This document shows, piece after piece, positions 44,148 to 54,560 of a stretch of 64,000 bases of DNA. The translations under genes were made by a program, and so were the position numbers. The stretch spans positions 1-64,000 of the forward strand of contig NZ_JAUSSR010000020.1 of NCBI RefSeq assembly GCF_030812475.1. Reading direction: 5' to 3'. The notes beneath the pieces were generated by a model. The model worked only from the letters and a program-made list of their open reading frames with translations. It was not told the DNA's origin and made no database searches. How positions within the stretch are numbered: the stretch's first letter is position 1; each line of letters begins with the position of its first letter. Source of the stretch: Pseudomonas lini (GTDB lineage Bacteria; Pseudomonadota; Gammaproteobacteria; Pseudomonadales; Pseudomonadaceae).

Positions 44148-45706
44148 CCGCCAAAGAGCAGAAGCGCCAACCCATTTCCACCGGATCCGAATGGACGTTC
44201 GAGCTGATCCAGGCCTACGACAAGGAAATCAGTCGTCTGGCGGCTCGGTATGCCCTGGACACCTATCCCAATCAGATCGAAGTGATCACCGCCGAGCAGA
44301 TGATGGATGCCTACGCCTCCGTCGGCATGCCGCTGGGTTATCACCATTGGTCCTACGGCAAACACTTCCTCAGCACGGAGAAATCCTACAGTCGCGGCCA
44401 GATGGGGCTCGCCTACGAGATCGTGATCAACTCGGACCCGTGCATCGCCTATCTGATGGAAGAAAACACCATCTGCATGCAGGCACTGGTTGTCGCTCAT
44501 GCCTGCTATGGGCATAACAGCTTCTTCAAGGGCAATTACCTGTTTCGAACCTGGACCGATGCCAGCTCGATCATCGATTACCTGGTGTTCGCCAAGCAGT
44601 ACATCATGCGGTGCGAAGAGCGTCACGGCATCGACGCGGTAGAGGACTTACTCGATTCCTGCCATGCACTGATGAACTATGGCGTTGACCGCTACAAACG
44701 CCCCTACCCGATTTCGGCCGAGGAAGAACGTCGCCGGCAAAAGGATCGGGAAGAACATCTGCAGAAACAGATCAATGACCTGTGGCGCACCATTCCTAAA
44801 GGCGCGGACAAGTATAGCGACAAGGACGATGCGCGCTTCCCCGCCGAACCTCAGGAAAATATCCTCTACTTCATCGAAAAGCATGCGCCACTGCTGGAGC
44901 CCTGGCAGCGGGAAATCGTACGGATCGTGCGCAAGATCGCGCAGTATTTCTACCCACAACGCCAGACCCAGGTGATGAACGAGGGGTGGGCCACCTTCTG
45001 GCATTACACCCTGATGAACGACCTGTACGACGAAGGCCTGGTGACCGACGGCTTCATGATGGAATTCCTGACGTCCCATACGAGCGTGGTCTATCAGCCC
45101 GGTTTCGATAGCCCCTACTACAACGGCATTAACCCCTACACCCTGGGCTTCGCCATGTACCGGGACATCCGGCGCATGTGCGAAAACCCGACCGAAGAGG
45201 ACTATCGCTGGTTCCCTGAAATTGCCGGCACTGACTGGCTGTCGAGTATCAAGTTCGCCATGAGCAGCTTCAAGGATGAGAGCTTTATCCTGCAGTACCT
45301 GTCACCCAAGGTGATCCGCGACCTGAAGCTGTTCAGCATTCTCGATGACGACCAGAAAGAAGACCTGCTGGTCCCGGCAATTCATGACGAAGGAGGTTAC
45401 CGCATCATTCGGGAAACCCTGGCGGCGCAGTACAACCTGGGCAATCGCGAACCCAATGTGCAGATCTACAGCATCGACCGGCGAGGCGACCGCTCCCTGA
45501 CCTTGCGTCACCAGCAACACGACCGAAAACCGTTGGGCGAGTCCACGGAGGAAGTACTCAAGCACCTGCACCGTCTCTGGGGCTTCGACATTCACCTGGA
45601 AACCCTGCAAGGGGACCAAGTGATGAAAACCCATCATGTTCCACCCAGAGGCGAGCACGGCGAGGGCGATTACGGCCGACTGGATCTGGCCGTCATCCAT
45701 CTTTGA
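44144..45706 (+). CDS. SpoVR family protein
   Basis: 520-residue SpoVR-like protein; YcgB in E. coli. Conserved blocks include MGLAYEIVINSDPCI, HACYGHNSFFKGNYLF with its histidines, and MNEGWATFWHYTLMNDLY. The molecular role is unknown; the family takes its name from Bacillus spore cortex formation but is widespread in non-sporulating bacteria with prkA-yeaH, as here (4-nt overlap with yeaH). Confidence 0.95.
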   Translation: MTAKEQKRQPISTGSEWTFELIQAYDKEISRLAARYALDTYPNQIEVITAEQMMDAYASVGMPLGYHHWSYGKHFLSTEKSYSRGQMGLAYEIVINSDPCIAYLMEENTICMQALVVAHACYGHNSFFKGNYLFRTWTDASSIIDYLVFAKQYIMRCEERHGIDAVEDLLDSCHALMNYGVDRYKRPYPISAEEERRRQKDREEHLQKQINDLWRTIPKGADKYSDKDDARFPAEPQENILYFIEKHAPLLEPWQREIVRIVRKIAQYFYPQRQTQVMNEGWATFWHYTLMNDLYDEGLVTDGFMMEFLTSHTSVVYQPGFDSPYYNGINPYTLGFAMYRDIRRMCENPTEEDYRWFPEIAGTDWLSSIKFAMSSFKDESFILQYLSPKVIRDLKLFSILDDDQKEDLLVPAIHDEGGYRIIRETLAAQYNLGNREPNVQIYSIDRRGDRSLTLRHQQHDRKPLGESTEEVLKHLHRLWGFDIHLETLQGDQVMKTHHVPPRGEHGEGDYGRLDLAVIHL

Positions 45707-45769
45707 ATCTGTTTCTGCCTCCGGAAGTTCGACGCAAAGGTTATCCTGTCGAGCTAACGGAGGTTTTTT

Positions 45770-46999
45770 ATGCAGATTTATAAAGTCGGCGGCGCCGTTC
45801 GCGATCGCCTGCTGGGCATACCTGTCACCGATATCGATTGGGTCGTGGTCGGCGCCACCGCCGAAGAAATGCTCGCCAAGGGCTTTCGCCCGGTGGGCGC
45901 GGACTTCCCGGTGTTTCTTCACCCCAAAAGCGGTGAGGAATACGCCCTTGCCCGGACTGAACGCAAAAGCGGACGCGGGTACGGCGGCTTCACCTTTCAC
46001 GCAAGCCCGGATGTCACGCTCGAAGAAGACTTGATCCGTCGCGATCTGACCATCAATGCCATGGCAGAAGACGATCAACAAAATTTGACCGATCCCTACC
46101 GGGGTCAACATGATCTTGAAGCGCGCCTATTGCGCCATGTTTCTCCCGCTTTCGCCGAAGATCCCCTCCGAGTGCTGCGTGTTGCCCGCTTTGCGGCGCG
46201 CTACGCAGAATTGGGATTCACCGTAGCGGCAGAAACCATGGAGCTGATGCGCCAACTCAGCGGTTCAGGCGAACTACAAGCCCTGACAGCGGAACGCAGC
46301 TGGAAAGAAATTTCCCGCGCCCTGATGGAAAATCAGCCACAGGTATTCATCGAGGTCCTGCGCGAATGTGGCGCGCTCAAGGTATTGATGCCGGAAATCG
46401 ACGCGCTGTTCGGCGTACCACAACCCGAAGCCCATCATCCTGAAATCGACACTGGCGTGCATACCTTGAGCGTGCTGGAACAAGCAGCGCTGCACCAACA
46501 ATCGCTGGCTGTGCGCTGGGCCTGTCTACTGCATGATCTGGGCAAGGGTCTGACGCCAGAAGAAGATTGGCCCCGTCATATTGCCCACGAGCACAAAGGC
46601 CTGAAACTGATCAAGGCGGTCAACGAACGCTTCAAGGCACCGAGGGAATGTCAGGAACTGGCGCTGCTGGTGGGTCAGTATCATACCCACGGGCACCGCG
46701 CGCTGGAGCTGAAACCGTCGACCTTGCTGGAGTTGCTGCAGAGTTTCGACGTGTACCGTCGGCCGCAACGTTTTGAAGAGTTCATTGCGGCTTGCGAAAT
46801 GGACGCGCGCGGCCGAAAAGGGCTGGAGCAACGAAGTTATCCACAGGCGGATTATTTACGTGGCGCGGCCAAGGCAGCACGCAGCGTCGCTGTGCAGCCG
46901 CTGCTGGAGAAGGGATTCAAGGGACCGGAGCTGGGTGAGGCGATCAAGCGCGAACGCCTCAAGGCGCTGAAGGCTTACAAAGAGGCGGAGTCAGTTTGA
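45770..46999 (+). CDS. cca: Multifunctional CCA tRNA nucleotidyltransferase
   Basis: Adds and repairs the 3' CCA of tRNAs; the C-terminal HD domain adds phosphatase/phosphodiesterase activity. The 409-residue protein begins KVGGAVRDRLLG with catalytic D21 and D23 (DIDWVVVG), then RRDLTINAMA and EDPLRVLRVARFAAR; the HD domain has LLHDLGKG. AGGAGG-like GGAGG precedes the ATG. Confidence 0.96.
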   Translation: MQIYKVGGAVRDRLLGIPVTDIDWVVVGATAEEMLAKGFRPVGADFPVFLHPKSGEEYALARTERKSGRGYGGFTFHASPDVTLEEDLIRRDLTINAMAEDDQQNLTDPYRGQHDLEARLLRHVSPAFAEDPLRVLRVARFAARYAELGFTVAAETMELMRQLSGSGELQALTAERSWKEISRALMENQPQVFIEVLRECGALKVLMPEIDALFGVPQPEAHHPEIDTGVHTLSVLEQAALHQQSLAVRWACLLHDLGKGLTPEEDWPRHIAHEHKGLKLIKAVNERFKAPRECQELALLVGQYHTHGHRALELKPSTLLELLQSFDVYRRPQRFEEFIAACEMDARGRKGLEQRSYPQADYLRGAAKAARSVAVQPLLEKGFKGPELGEAIKRERLKALKAYKEAESV

Positions 47000-47004
47000 A
47001 AGCT

Positions 47005-47090
47005 ATCGCGGGCAAGCCCGCCCCCACCGGTGCGAGTCGTTTGTTGATTACGTAACGACGCTAACGTGTGGGAGCGGGCTTGCCCGCGAT
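47005..47090. repeat. REPIN between cca and folK
   Basis: Inverted pair ATCGCGGGCAAGCCCGCC and GTGGGAGCGGGCTTGCCCGC in a convergent gap. Confidence 0.8.
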
Positions 47091-47103
47091 GGCGTCATCC
47101 ACC

Positions 47104-47622
47104 TCACAACAAATTCGAAGGCGTCAGCTGCTGACCACGCCACTCAAACGCCACCGGCGCCAACACCTGATCAATCCGCGCCTCACTCCACAATGTCGCA
47201 AAGCTTTTGCCGACGCCCGGGTGCACGCGATCCGGCGCAATCAGCGACAGCGGCCACAACACAAAGGCATTTTTCAGAATTTCCGCCCGCGGCAGAATCA
47301 AACCATCGAAGTTGCCCGCCAGATCGCCAAACAGCAGCACGTCGATATCCAGCGGCAGCCCCTTGCGATCCGGCGCGTAACGACCATTGTCCGCCTCGAT
47401 GAACTTCAACCGACGGTCCAGCTCGATCAGCGGCAGATCGGTGTAGGCCGAGACAACGAAATTGAAAAACGGCCCGCTTTTAATCCCCACTGGCTGGCTT
47501 TCGAATACCGCCGAGCAGCGAATATCCACGAGGAAACCTGCCAAAGCTTCCAGGCCAGCCTGCAAATGGGATTCGCGCTCGATATTGCTGCCGAGCCCGA
47601 GAAACACCTGAGTCAGCGACAT
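47104..47622 (-). CDS. folK: 6-hydroxymethyl-7,8-dihydropterin pyrophosphokinase
   Basis: Folate-pathway pyrophosphokinase, 172 residues. It shows the VFLGLGSNIERE start, the ESQPVG loop, and the Mg-binding GLPLDIDVLLFGD (usual P-R-x-LDLDLL). It overlaps folB by 10 nt, a natural pair because FolB supplies the FolK substrate. Confidence 0.94.
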   Translation of the reverse strand: MSLTQVFLGLGSNIERESHLQAGLEALAGFLVDIRCSAVFESQPVGIKSGPFFNFVVSAYTDLPLIELDRRLKFIEADNGRYAPDRKGLPLDIDVLLFGDLAGNFDGLILPRAEILKNAFVLWPLSLIAPDRVHPGVGKSFATLWSEARIDQVLAPVAFEWRGQQLTPSNLL

Positions 47623-47969
47623 CCGCGCTCGATCTCCACACCTACACCACCCGTGGCAGCCGGGACTGCACCTGGCTTGGTCAACTTCAGGCGCATCCAG
47701 GTGATCTTGAATTCGCTCATCAGCACTTCAACCAGTCGCTCGGCAAACGTCTCCACCAGCTGGAACTGCGCCTGCTCGGCAAACGCCTGGATGCGCGAGG
47801 AAACGCTCGCGTAATCGAGCGCCAGGGTCAGGTCGTCACCGGCAGCGGCCGGGCGATTATCCCAGGCGAAGCTCAGGTCAAGACGCAAGCACTGCCGGAT
47901 GCCTCGTTCCCAGTCGTAGGCACCAATCACGGTGTCGACTTCCAGGCCCTCGATAAACACTCTGTCCAA
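47613..47969 (-). CDS. folB: Dihydroneopterin aldolase
   Basis: Makes the 6-hydroxymethylpterin used by FolK; it may also epimerise. The 118-residue start is a TTG at 47969 (reading MDRVFIEGLEVDTVIGAYDW), the family's usual N-terminus; an upstream ATG would add eight unsupported residues. The YASVSSRI and ETFAERLVE segments with the catalytic-site glutamate are present. Divergent from plsY. Confidence 0.93.
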   Translation of the reverse strand: MDRVFIEGLEVDTVIGAYDWERGIRQCLRLDLSFAWDNRPAAAGDDLTLALDYASVSSRIQAFAEQAQFQLVETFAERLVEVLMSEFKITWMRLKLTKPGAVPAATGGVGVEIERGCR

Positions 47970-48043
47970 GCACTCTTCTCCGCTGCACGACAAGGGCGCA
48001 ATGCGCCGTTAGAATCAGGGCGTCCTCGCCCGGAATAGTTAGC

Positions 48044-48613
48044 ATGTTTTGGTTACTGGCGACCCTCGCCTACCTGCTCGGCTCTCTGTCCTTTGCCATT
48101 TTGCTCAGCCGCCTGACCGGTAACCCCGATCCGCGAATGAGTGGCTCGGGCAATGCCGGTGCCACCAACATGCTGCGCCTGGCCGGCAAAAAGCTCGCCA
48201 CCCTGACCTTGCTCGGCGATCTTTGCAAGGGCCTGCTGCCCGTGCTGATCGCAAGCGCTGCGGGTCTTTCGCTGCAGGAACAGGCCTGGATCGGCATCTG
48301 CGCCGTCATCGGCCACCTGTTCCCGCTGTACTTCCGCTTTCGCGGTGGCAAGGGTGTCGCCACCGCTGCCGGAATGTTATTGGGCCTCTATCCGCCTGCA
48401 GCACTGCTGGCGGCCTGCGCCTGGCTGCTGACGTTCTACCTGACCCGCACCAGCTCGCTCGCCGCATTGATCGCCACGCCGTTGATCCTGCCATTGCTGG
48501 CCTGGCAAGAGCCGGCGGCACTGCTACCCATGAGCGCGCTCACAGGGCTGATCGTCTGGCGTCATCGCAGCAATTTACGCGACCTGTTTGCCGGGCGCGA
48601 ACGGCATTTTTAA
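48044..48613 (+). CDS. plsY: Acyl-phosphate:glycerol-3-phosphate acyltransferase
   Basis: Inner-membrane enzyme for the first acylation of glycerol-3-phosphate. At 189 residues with about five helices it shows the three PlsY motifs: SGNAGATNMLR, KGLLPVL and RFRGGKGVATAAG. Convergent with tsaD. Confidence 0.96.
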   Translation: MFWLLATLAYLLGSLSFAILLSRLTGNPDPRMSGSGNAGATNMLRLAGKKLATLTLLGDLCKGLLPVLIASAAGLSLQEQAWIGICAVIGHLFPLYFRFRGGKGVATAAGMLLGLYPPAALLAACAWLLTFYLTRTSSLAALIATPLILPLLAWQEPAALLPMSALTGLIVWRHRSNLRDLFAGRERHF

Positions 48614-48634
48614 TACCGCACCGAACACCGCTCA

Positions 48635-49660
48635 TCACAGCGCCGACAATTGCTCCATTGGCCAGCGCGCCTGAACGCTGATCGCCAGGCTTTCGTGCTG
48701 ACCGGCTTGCAATCGCTGGCAACCGGCGAACGCAATCATCGCACCATTATCCGTGCAGAACTCCGGCCGGGCGTAGAACACATCGCCGCGCATGTCCCCG
48801 AGCATTTTTTCCAGTGAAGAACGCAGTGCCTTGTTGGCACTGACGCCCCCAGCGATCACCAGACGCTTCATGCCCGCCTGCTTCAGGGCGCGTTTGCATT
48901 TGATGGTCAAAGTCTCCACCACGGCCTGCTGGAACGCCAGCGAGATGTCGCAACGGGCTTGATCGCTGTCGTCCCCGGCGCTGACGCATTGCTGCCAGGT
49001 GTTCAGGGCGAAGGTTTTCAAGCCGCTGAAGCTGAACGCCAGGCCGGGACGGTCGCACATCGGACGCGGAAAAGTGAATCGTCCCGCCACTCCTTGCTCC
49101 GCCAGACGCGCGATTTCCGGTCCGCCCGGATAATTGAGACCCATCATCTTCGCAGTCTTGTCGAATGCCTCACCGGCCGCGTCGTCGAGGGTTTCGCCCA
49201 AGAGCGTGTATTGACCGATACCGTCGACCTGAACGAGCTGCGTATGACCACCCGATACCAACAAAGCGACGAACGGAAATTGCGGCGGTTGCGACTCCAG
49301 CATGGGCGCCAGCAAATGGCCTTCCATGTGGTGCACGCCAAGCGCTGGAATGCCCCAGGCAAAGGCCAGCGCCTGGGCGCAGGAAGCGCCCACCAAAAGG
49401 GCACCGACCAGCCCCGGACCCGCGGTATACGCGATCGCATCGATCTCGGTCGGCACGCAGTCGGCTTCAGCCAACACCTGACGAATCAAGGGCAGCATGC
49501 GTTTGACGTGGTCACGCGAGGCCAGCTCCGGCACCACCCCGCCATAGGCACGGTGCAGGTCGATCTGACTGAACAGCGCGTCAGCCAGCAGGCCGCGCTC
49601 ACTGTCGTAAAGTGCGACACCGGTTTCGTCGCAGGAGGTTTCTAATCCCAGTACTAGCAT
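48635..49660 (-). CDS. tsaD: tRNA N6-threonylcarbamoyladenosine transferase TsaD
   Basis: Catalytic subunit that installs t6A37 on ANN-reading tRNAs. The 341-residue ASKHA-fold protein has the metal-binding HHMEGHLLAP, the LVSGGHTQL loop and GGVSANKALR. It is divergent from rpsU across 199 nt, the standard gammaproteobacterial arrangement around the macromolecular synthesis operon. Confidence 0.97.
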   Translation of the reverse strand: MLVLGLETSCDETGVALYDSERGLLADALFSQIDLHRAYGGVVPELASRDHVKRMLPLIRQVLAEADCVPTEIDAIAYTAGPGLVGALLVGASCAQALAFAWGIPALGVHHMEGHLLAPMLESQPPQFPFVALLVSGGHTQLVQVDGIGQYTLLGETLDDAAGEAFDKTAKMMGLNYPGGPEIARLAEQGVAGRFTFPRPMCDRPGLAFSFSGLKTFALNTWQQCVSAGDDSDQARCDISLAFQQAVVETLTIKCKRALKQAGMKRLVIAGGVSANKALRSSLEKMLGDMRGDVFYARPEFCTDNGAMIAFAGCQRLQAGQHESLAISVQARWPMEQLSAL

Positions 49661-49859
49661 GGGTTTGCGCCTTGTTTAGGCTGAATTCGAAGGCGCGCAT
49701 AATAGTCCCCACGCTATGCGCCGACCAGCGGTTTTCGATCAGAGGCTTTGCATTCCGAGCGATGAGGGGTTAACATCCGCAACCCTTAAAAACCGACGTC
49801 TTCAAGTGCTCTTTTGCCACGAGGATGTTGACCCCGGTAATGAATGAAGGTAGCTCTGG

Positions 49860-50075
49860 ATGCCAGCCGTCAAAGTAAAAGAGAACGAACCCTTCGACGT
49901 AGCTCTGCGTCGTTTCAAGCGCTCCTGCGAAAAAGCCGGTGTACTGGCTGAAGTTCGTAGCCGCGAATTCTACGAGAAGCCTACTTCTGAGCGTAAGCGT
50001 AAAGCAGCAGCCGCTGTTAAGCGTCACGCCAAGAAAGTTCAGCGCGAACAGCGCCGCGCCGTTCGTCTGTACTAA
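49860..50075 (+). CDS. rpsU: 30S ribosomal protein S21
   Basis: 71-residue basic ribosomal protein ([13 protein letters not shown] start, [13 protein letters not shown] end). First gene of rpsU-dnaG-rpoD. A GC-rich hairpin starts 30 nt after the stop and may partly separate its high expression from that of dnaG. Confidence 0.98.
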
Positions 50076-50556
50076 TACACAGACGTCCGTAGCAAGCTTC
50101 TGCCAAGCCCGGCCCTCAGCCGGGCTAATGGCATTTGCGGAACACGCTTGATGCTTCACCGTCAAAGCCGCAGACGCGACCGAGACAACCCTGCTTCACA
50201 GCGTCAGACCTGGCTCTTTTGCCAGCAGTGCACGTCTTTTCTGACGAGCCTTCCAAGGCTACTGACGAGCACACCCACTGATTCCTCTCACGACGATCAG
50301 CCCAAGGCACCTTCTTGCGTGCCCGCTTATGAGCGATCCGGGGCCATCGACTGGCCGCAGCGGATTTCAGCGCAATATTTTCAAATAGTCGAATACTGAT
50401 TGGCACTAACGTCAGTGGATTTTCGGCGGATACACTTCCCGACAGCGATTACGCAGACGACACTGGTCGAGCCGTATATTTTGTGCGCCTCAAACAACGA
50501 CCCGCATTCGGCTGCCTTTTGTTTCGGTTCATTTCAGCGCAGATGACGAGAACGCC
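50076..50556 (+). other. Gene-free rpsU-dnaG interval
   Basis: 481 nt without a gene I can support. It contains the rpsU hairpin at 50106-50126. Small open frames on both strands have no ribosome sites or recognisable products. A dnaG promoter or a processing site is expected somewhere here, but no clear boxes stand out. Confidence 0.6.
50106..50126 (+). terminator. Hairpin downstream of rpsU (partial terminator?)
   Basis: AGCCCGGC-CCTCA-GCCGGGCT, an 8-bp perfect stem. No T-run follows, so read-through to dnaG or RNA processing is more likely than full termination. E. coli has a partial terminator at the same place. Confidence 0.5.
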
Positions 50557-52524
50557 ATGGCCGGGCTAATTCCCCAGAGCTTCATTGACGACCTTCTGAA
50601 CCGCACCGACATCGTCGACGTGGTCAGCTCGCGCCTGCAAATGAAAAAGGCTGGCAAGAATTACACCGCCTGCTGCCCTTTTCACAAAGAAAAAACCCCG
50701 TCCTTCAGCGTCAGCCCCGACAAACAGTTCTATTACTGCTTCGGCTGCGGCGCTGGCGGCAATGCCCTCGGCTTCATGATGGACCACGACAACCTGGATT
50801 TCGTCCAGGCTGTCGAAGAACTGGCCAAAGCCGCCGGCATGGAAATCCCCCGCGAAGAAAGCGGCCGCCCGCACAAACCGCGGCAGCCGACCGATTCGCC
50901 GCTGTACCCGCTGCTCACCGCAGCCGCCGACTTTTACCGTCAGGCCTTGAAAAGTCATCCATCGCGCAAAGCCGCCGTGGATTATCTGAAGGGTCGTGGG
51001 CTGACGGGCGAAATCGCCCGGGATTTCGGCCTCGGCTTCGCGCCACCTGGCTGGGACAACCTGTTCAAGCACTTGAGCAGCGATACCCTGCAACAAAAAG
51101 CCATGGTCGATGCCGGCCTGCTGATCGAGAACGCCGAAACCGGCAAACGCTATGACCGCTTCCGCGATCGGGTGATGTTTCCGATCCGCGACAGCCGTGG
51201 GCGCATCATTGCTTTCGGTGGCCGGGTATTGGGTGACGACAAGCCCAAATACCTGAACTCACCGGAAACGCCGGTATTCCATAAAGGCCAGGAACTCTAC
51301 GGCCTTTACGAAGCCCGCAAGAACAATCGCAACCTTGACGAAATCATCGTCGTCGAAGGCTACATGGATGTTATCGCGCTCGCCCAGCAAGGCTTGCGCA
51401 ATGCGGTAGCGACCTTGGGCACCGCCACCAGCGAAGAGCACTTGAAACGACTGTTTCGCGTCGTGCCCAACGTGCTGTTCTGCTTCGACGGCGACCAGGC
51501 CGGCCGTAATGCCGCGTGGCGAGCGCTGGAAGCCACCCTGCCCTGCCTGCAAGACGGGCGTCGGGCGCGCTTCCTGTTCCTGCCGGAGGGCGAAGACCCG
51601 GATACCCTGGTCCGCTCCGAAGGCACCGACGCTTTCCGCGCGCGCATCAACCAGCATGCCCAGCCACTGGCGGACTATTTTTTCCAGCAGCTGATTGAAG
51701 AATCGGACCCGCGCTCGCTCGAAGGCAAGGCCCACATGGCCACCCTCGCCGCGCCGCTGATCGACAAAGTCCCGGGCGCCAACCTGCGCATCCTGATGCG
51801 TCAACGGCTGAGCGAGATCACCGGCCTTAGCGGTGAAGCGGTGAGCCAGCTGGTGCAAAGCGCCCCCCAGCAAGCGCCACCGGCGTATGACCCGGGTATC
51901 GATTACGACGCCATGCCGGACTACAGCGACTACCATCAGCCGCAAGCACAAGAGATGTACGTGCCGCAGCAGGAATGGACGCCGAAGAAGCCCGGCGCCG
52001 GCGGTAAAAAATGGGACAAGAAACCCTGGGACAAGAACGGCAAGCGCGGCGGTGATCGCGATCAACCCCGCGCACCACGGGTGCCGGCTGCCGTCGAACC
52101 GCCCACCCTGGCCGCGCTGCGAACGCTGTTGCATCACCCGCAACTGGCCGAAAAAGTCGAGGATGCCGGGCACTTTGCTGCCGAGGACCACACTAATACG
52201 CAATTGCTGGTGGCACTGCTCGAAGCCGTGCAGAAGAATCCCAAGCTAAACTCATTTCAGTTGATCGCGCGCTGGCACGGCACCGAGCAAGGACGTTTGC
52301 TCAAGGCGCTGGCGGAAAAGGAATGGCTGATTGACGGAGATAACCTTGAACAACAGTTTTTCGACACCATTAATAGCTTGTCAGCCCGCCAACGCGAGCG
52401 AAACCTGGAACAACTGCTCAGGAAAGCACGTCAAAGTGAACTGACCAGCGATGAGAAAAATCAACTGCGCGACCTTTTAAGTCGCAATGTTTCCGCATCA
52501 AGCCCGACCTCAACTGGCGCGTGA
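50557..52524 (+). CDS. dnaG: DNA primase
   Basis: Makes RNA primers at the replication fork. The 655-residue protein has the CHC2 zinc finger (C40, H43, C61, C64), the polymerase core with the TOPRIM glutamate in VVEGYMDVIALAQQG and DGDQAG, and a C-terminal helicase-binding domain (about 530-655). Between core and C-terminus lies a low-complexity linker of about 70 residues rich in Tyr, Pro, Lys and Gly (about 447-515). Confidence 0.97.
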   Translation: MAGLIPQSFIDDLLNRTDIVDVVSSRLQMKKAGKNYTACCPFHKEKTPSFSVSPDKQFYYCFGCGAGGNALGFMMDHDNLDFVQAVEELAKAAGMEIPREESGRPHKPRQPTDSPLYPLLTAAADFYRQALKSHPSRKAAVDYLKGRGLTGEIARDFGLGFAPPGWDNLFKHLSSDTLQQKAMVDAGLLIENAETGKRYDRFRDRVMFPIRDSRGRIIAFGGRVLGDDKPKYLNSPETPVFHKGQELYGLYEARKNNRNLDEIIVVEGYMDVIALAQQGLRNAVATLGTATSEEHLKRLFRVVPNVLFCFDGDQAGRNAAWRALEATLPCLQDGRRARFLFLPEGEDPDTLVRSEGTDAFRARINQHAQPLADYFFQQLIEESDPRSLEGKAHMATLAAPLIDKVPGANLRILMRQRLSEITGLSGEAVSQLVQSAPQQAPPAYDPGIDYDAMPDYSDYHQPQAQEMYVPQQEWTPKKPGAGGKKWDKKPWDKNGKRGGDRDQPRAPRVPAAVEPPTLAALRTLLHHPQLAEKVEDAGHFAAEDHTNTQLLVALLEAVQKNPKLNSFQLIARWHGTEQGRLLKALAEKEWLIDGDNLEQQFFDTINSLSARQRERNLEQLLRKARQSELTSDEKNQLRDLLSRNVSASSPTSTGA

Positions 52525-52591
52525 GGTCATAGCTCAGGTATAATCCTCGGCTTGTTTTTTGCCCGCCAAGACCTTCAGTGGATAGGGTGTT

Positions 52592-54439
<1,848 letters not shown>

Positions 54440-54445
54440 TCACAG

Positions 54446-54472
54446 AACCCCCGGCCCAGGCCGGGGGTTTTG
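54446..54472 (+). terminator. rpoD terminator
   Basis: AACCCCCGGCC pairs with GGCCGGGGGTT around a short CAG-type loop, followed by TT and another T-rich stretch, 6 nt after the rpoD stop. Confidence 0.85.
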
Positions 54473-54560
54473 CTTTTTACAGATAAAATTCCCCACGCTT
54501 CACTCCCGCCTGATTGCCCGTCTACACTCGAAACATTCCCCGTGCCGCAACGAGATTGTT

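Noticed and set aside
50125..50406. 93-codon minus-strand frame and 83-codon plus-strand frame in the rpsU-dnaG gap
   Set aside because: No ribosome sites, odd Arg/Ser-rich composition and no family resemblance.
52539..52544. TATAAT upstream of rpoD as a promoter
   Set aside because: Consensus -10 but no acceptable -35 at 16-18 nt; kept only as a note under rpoD.
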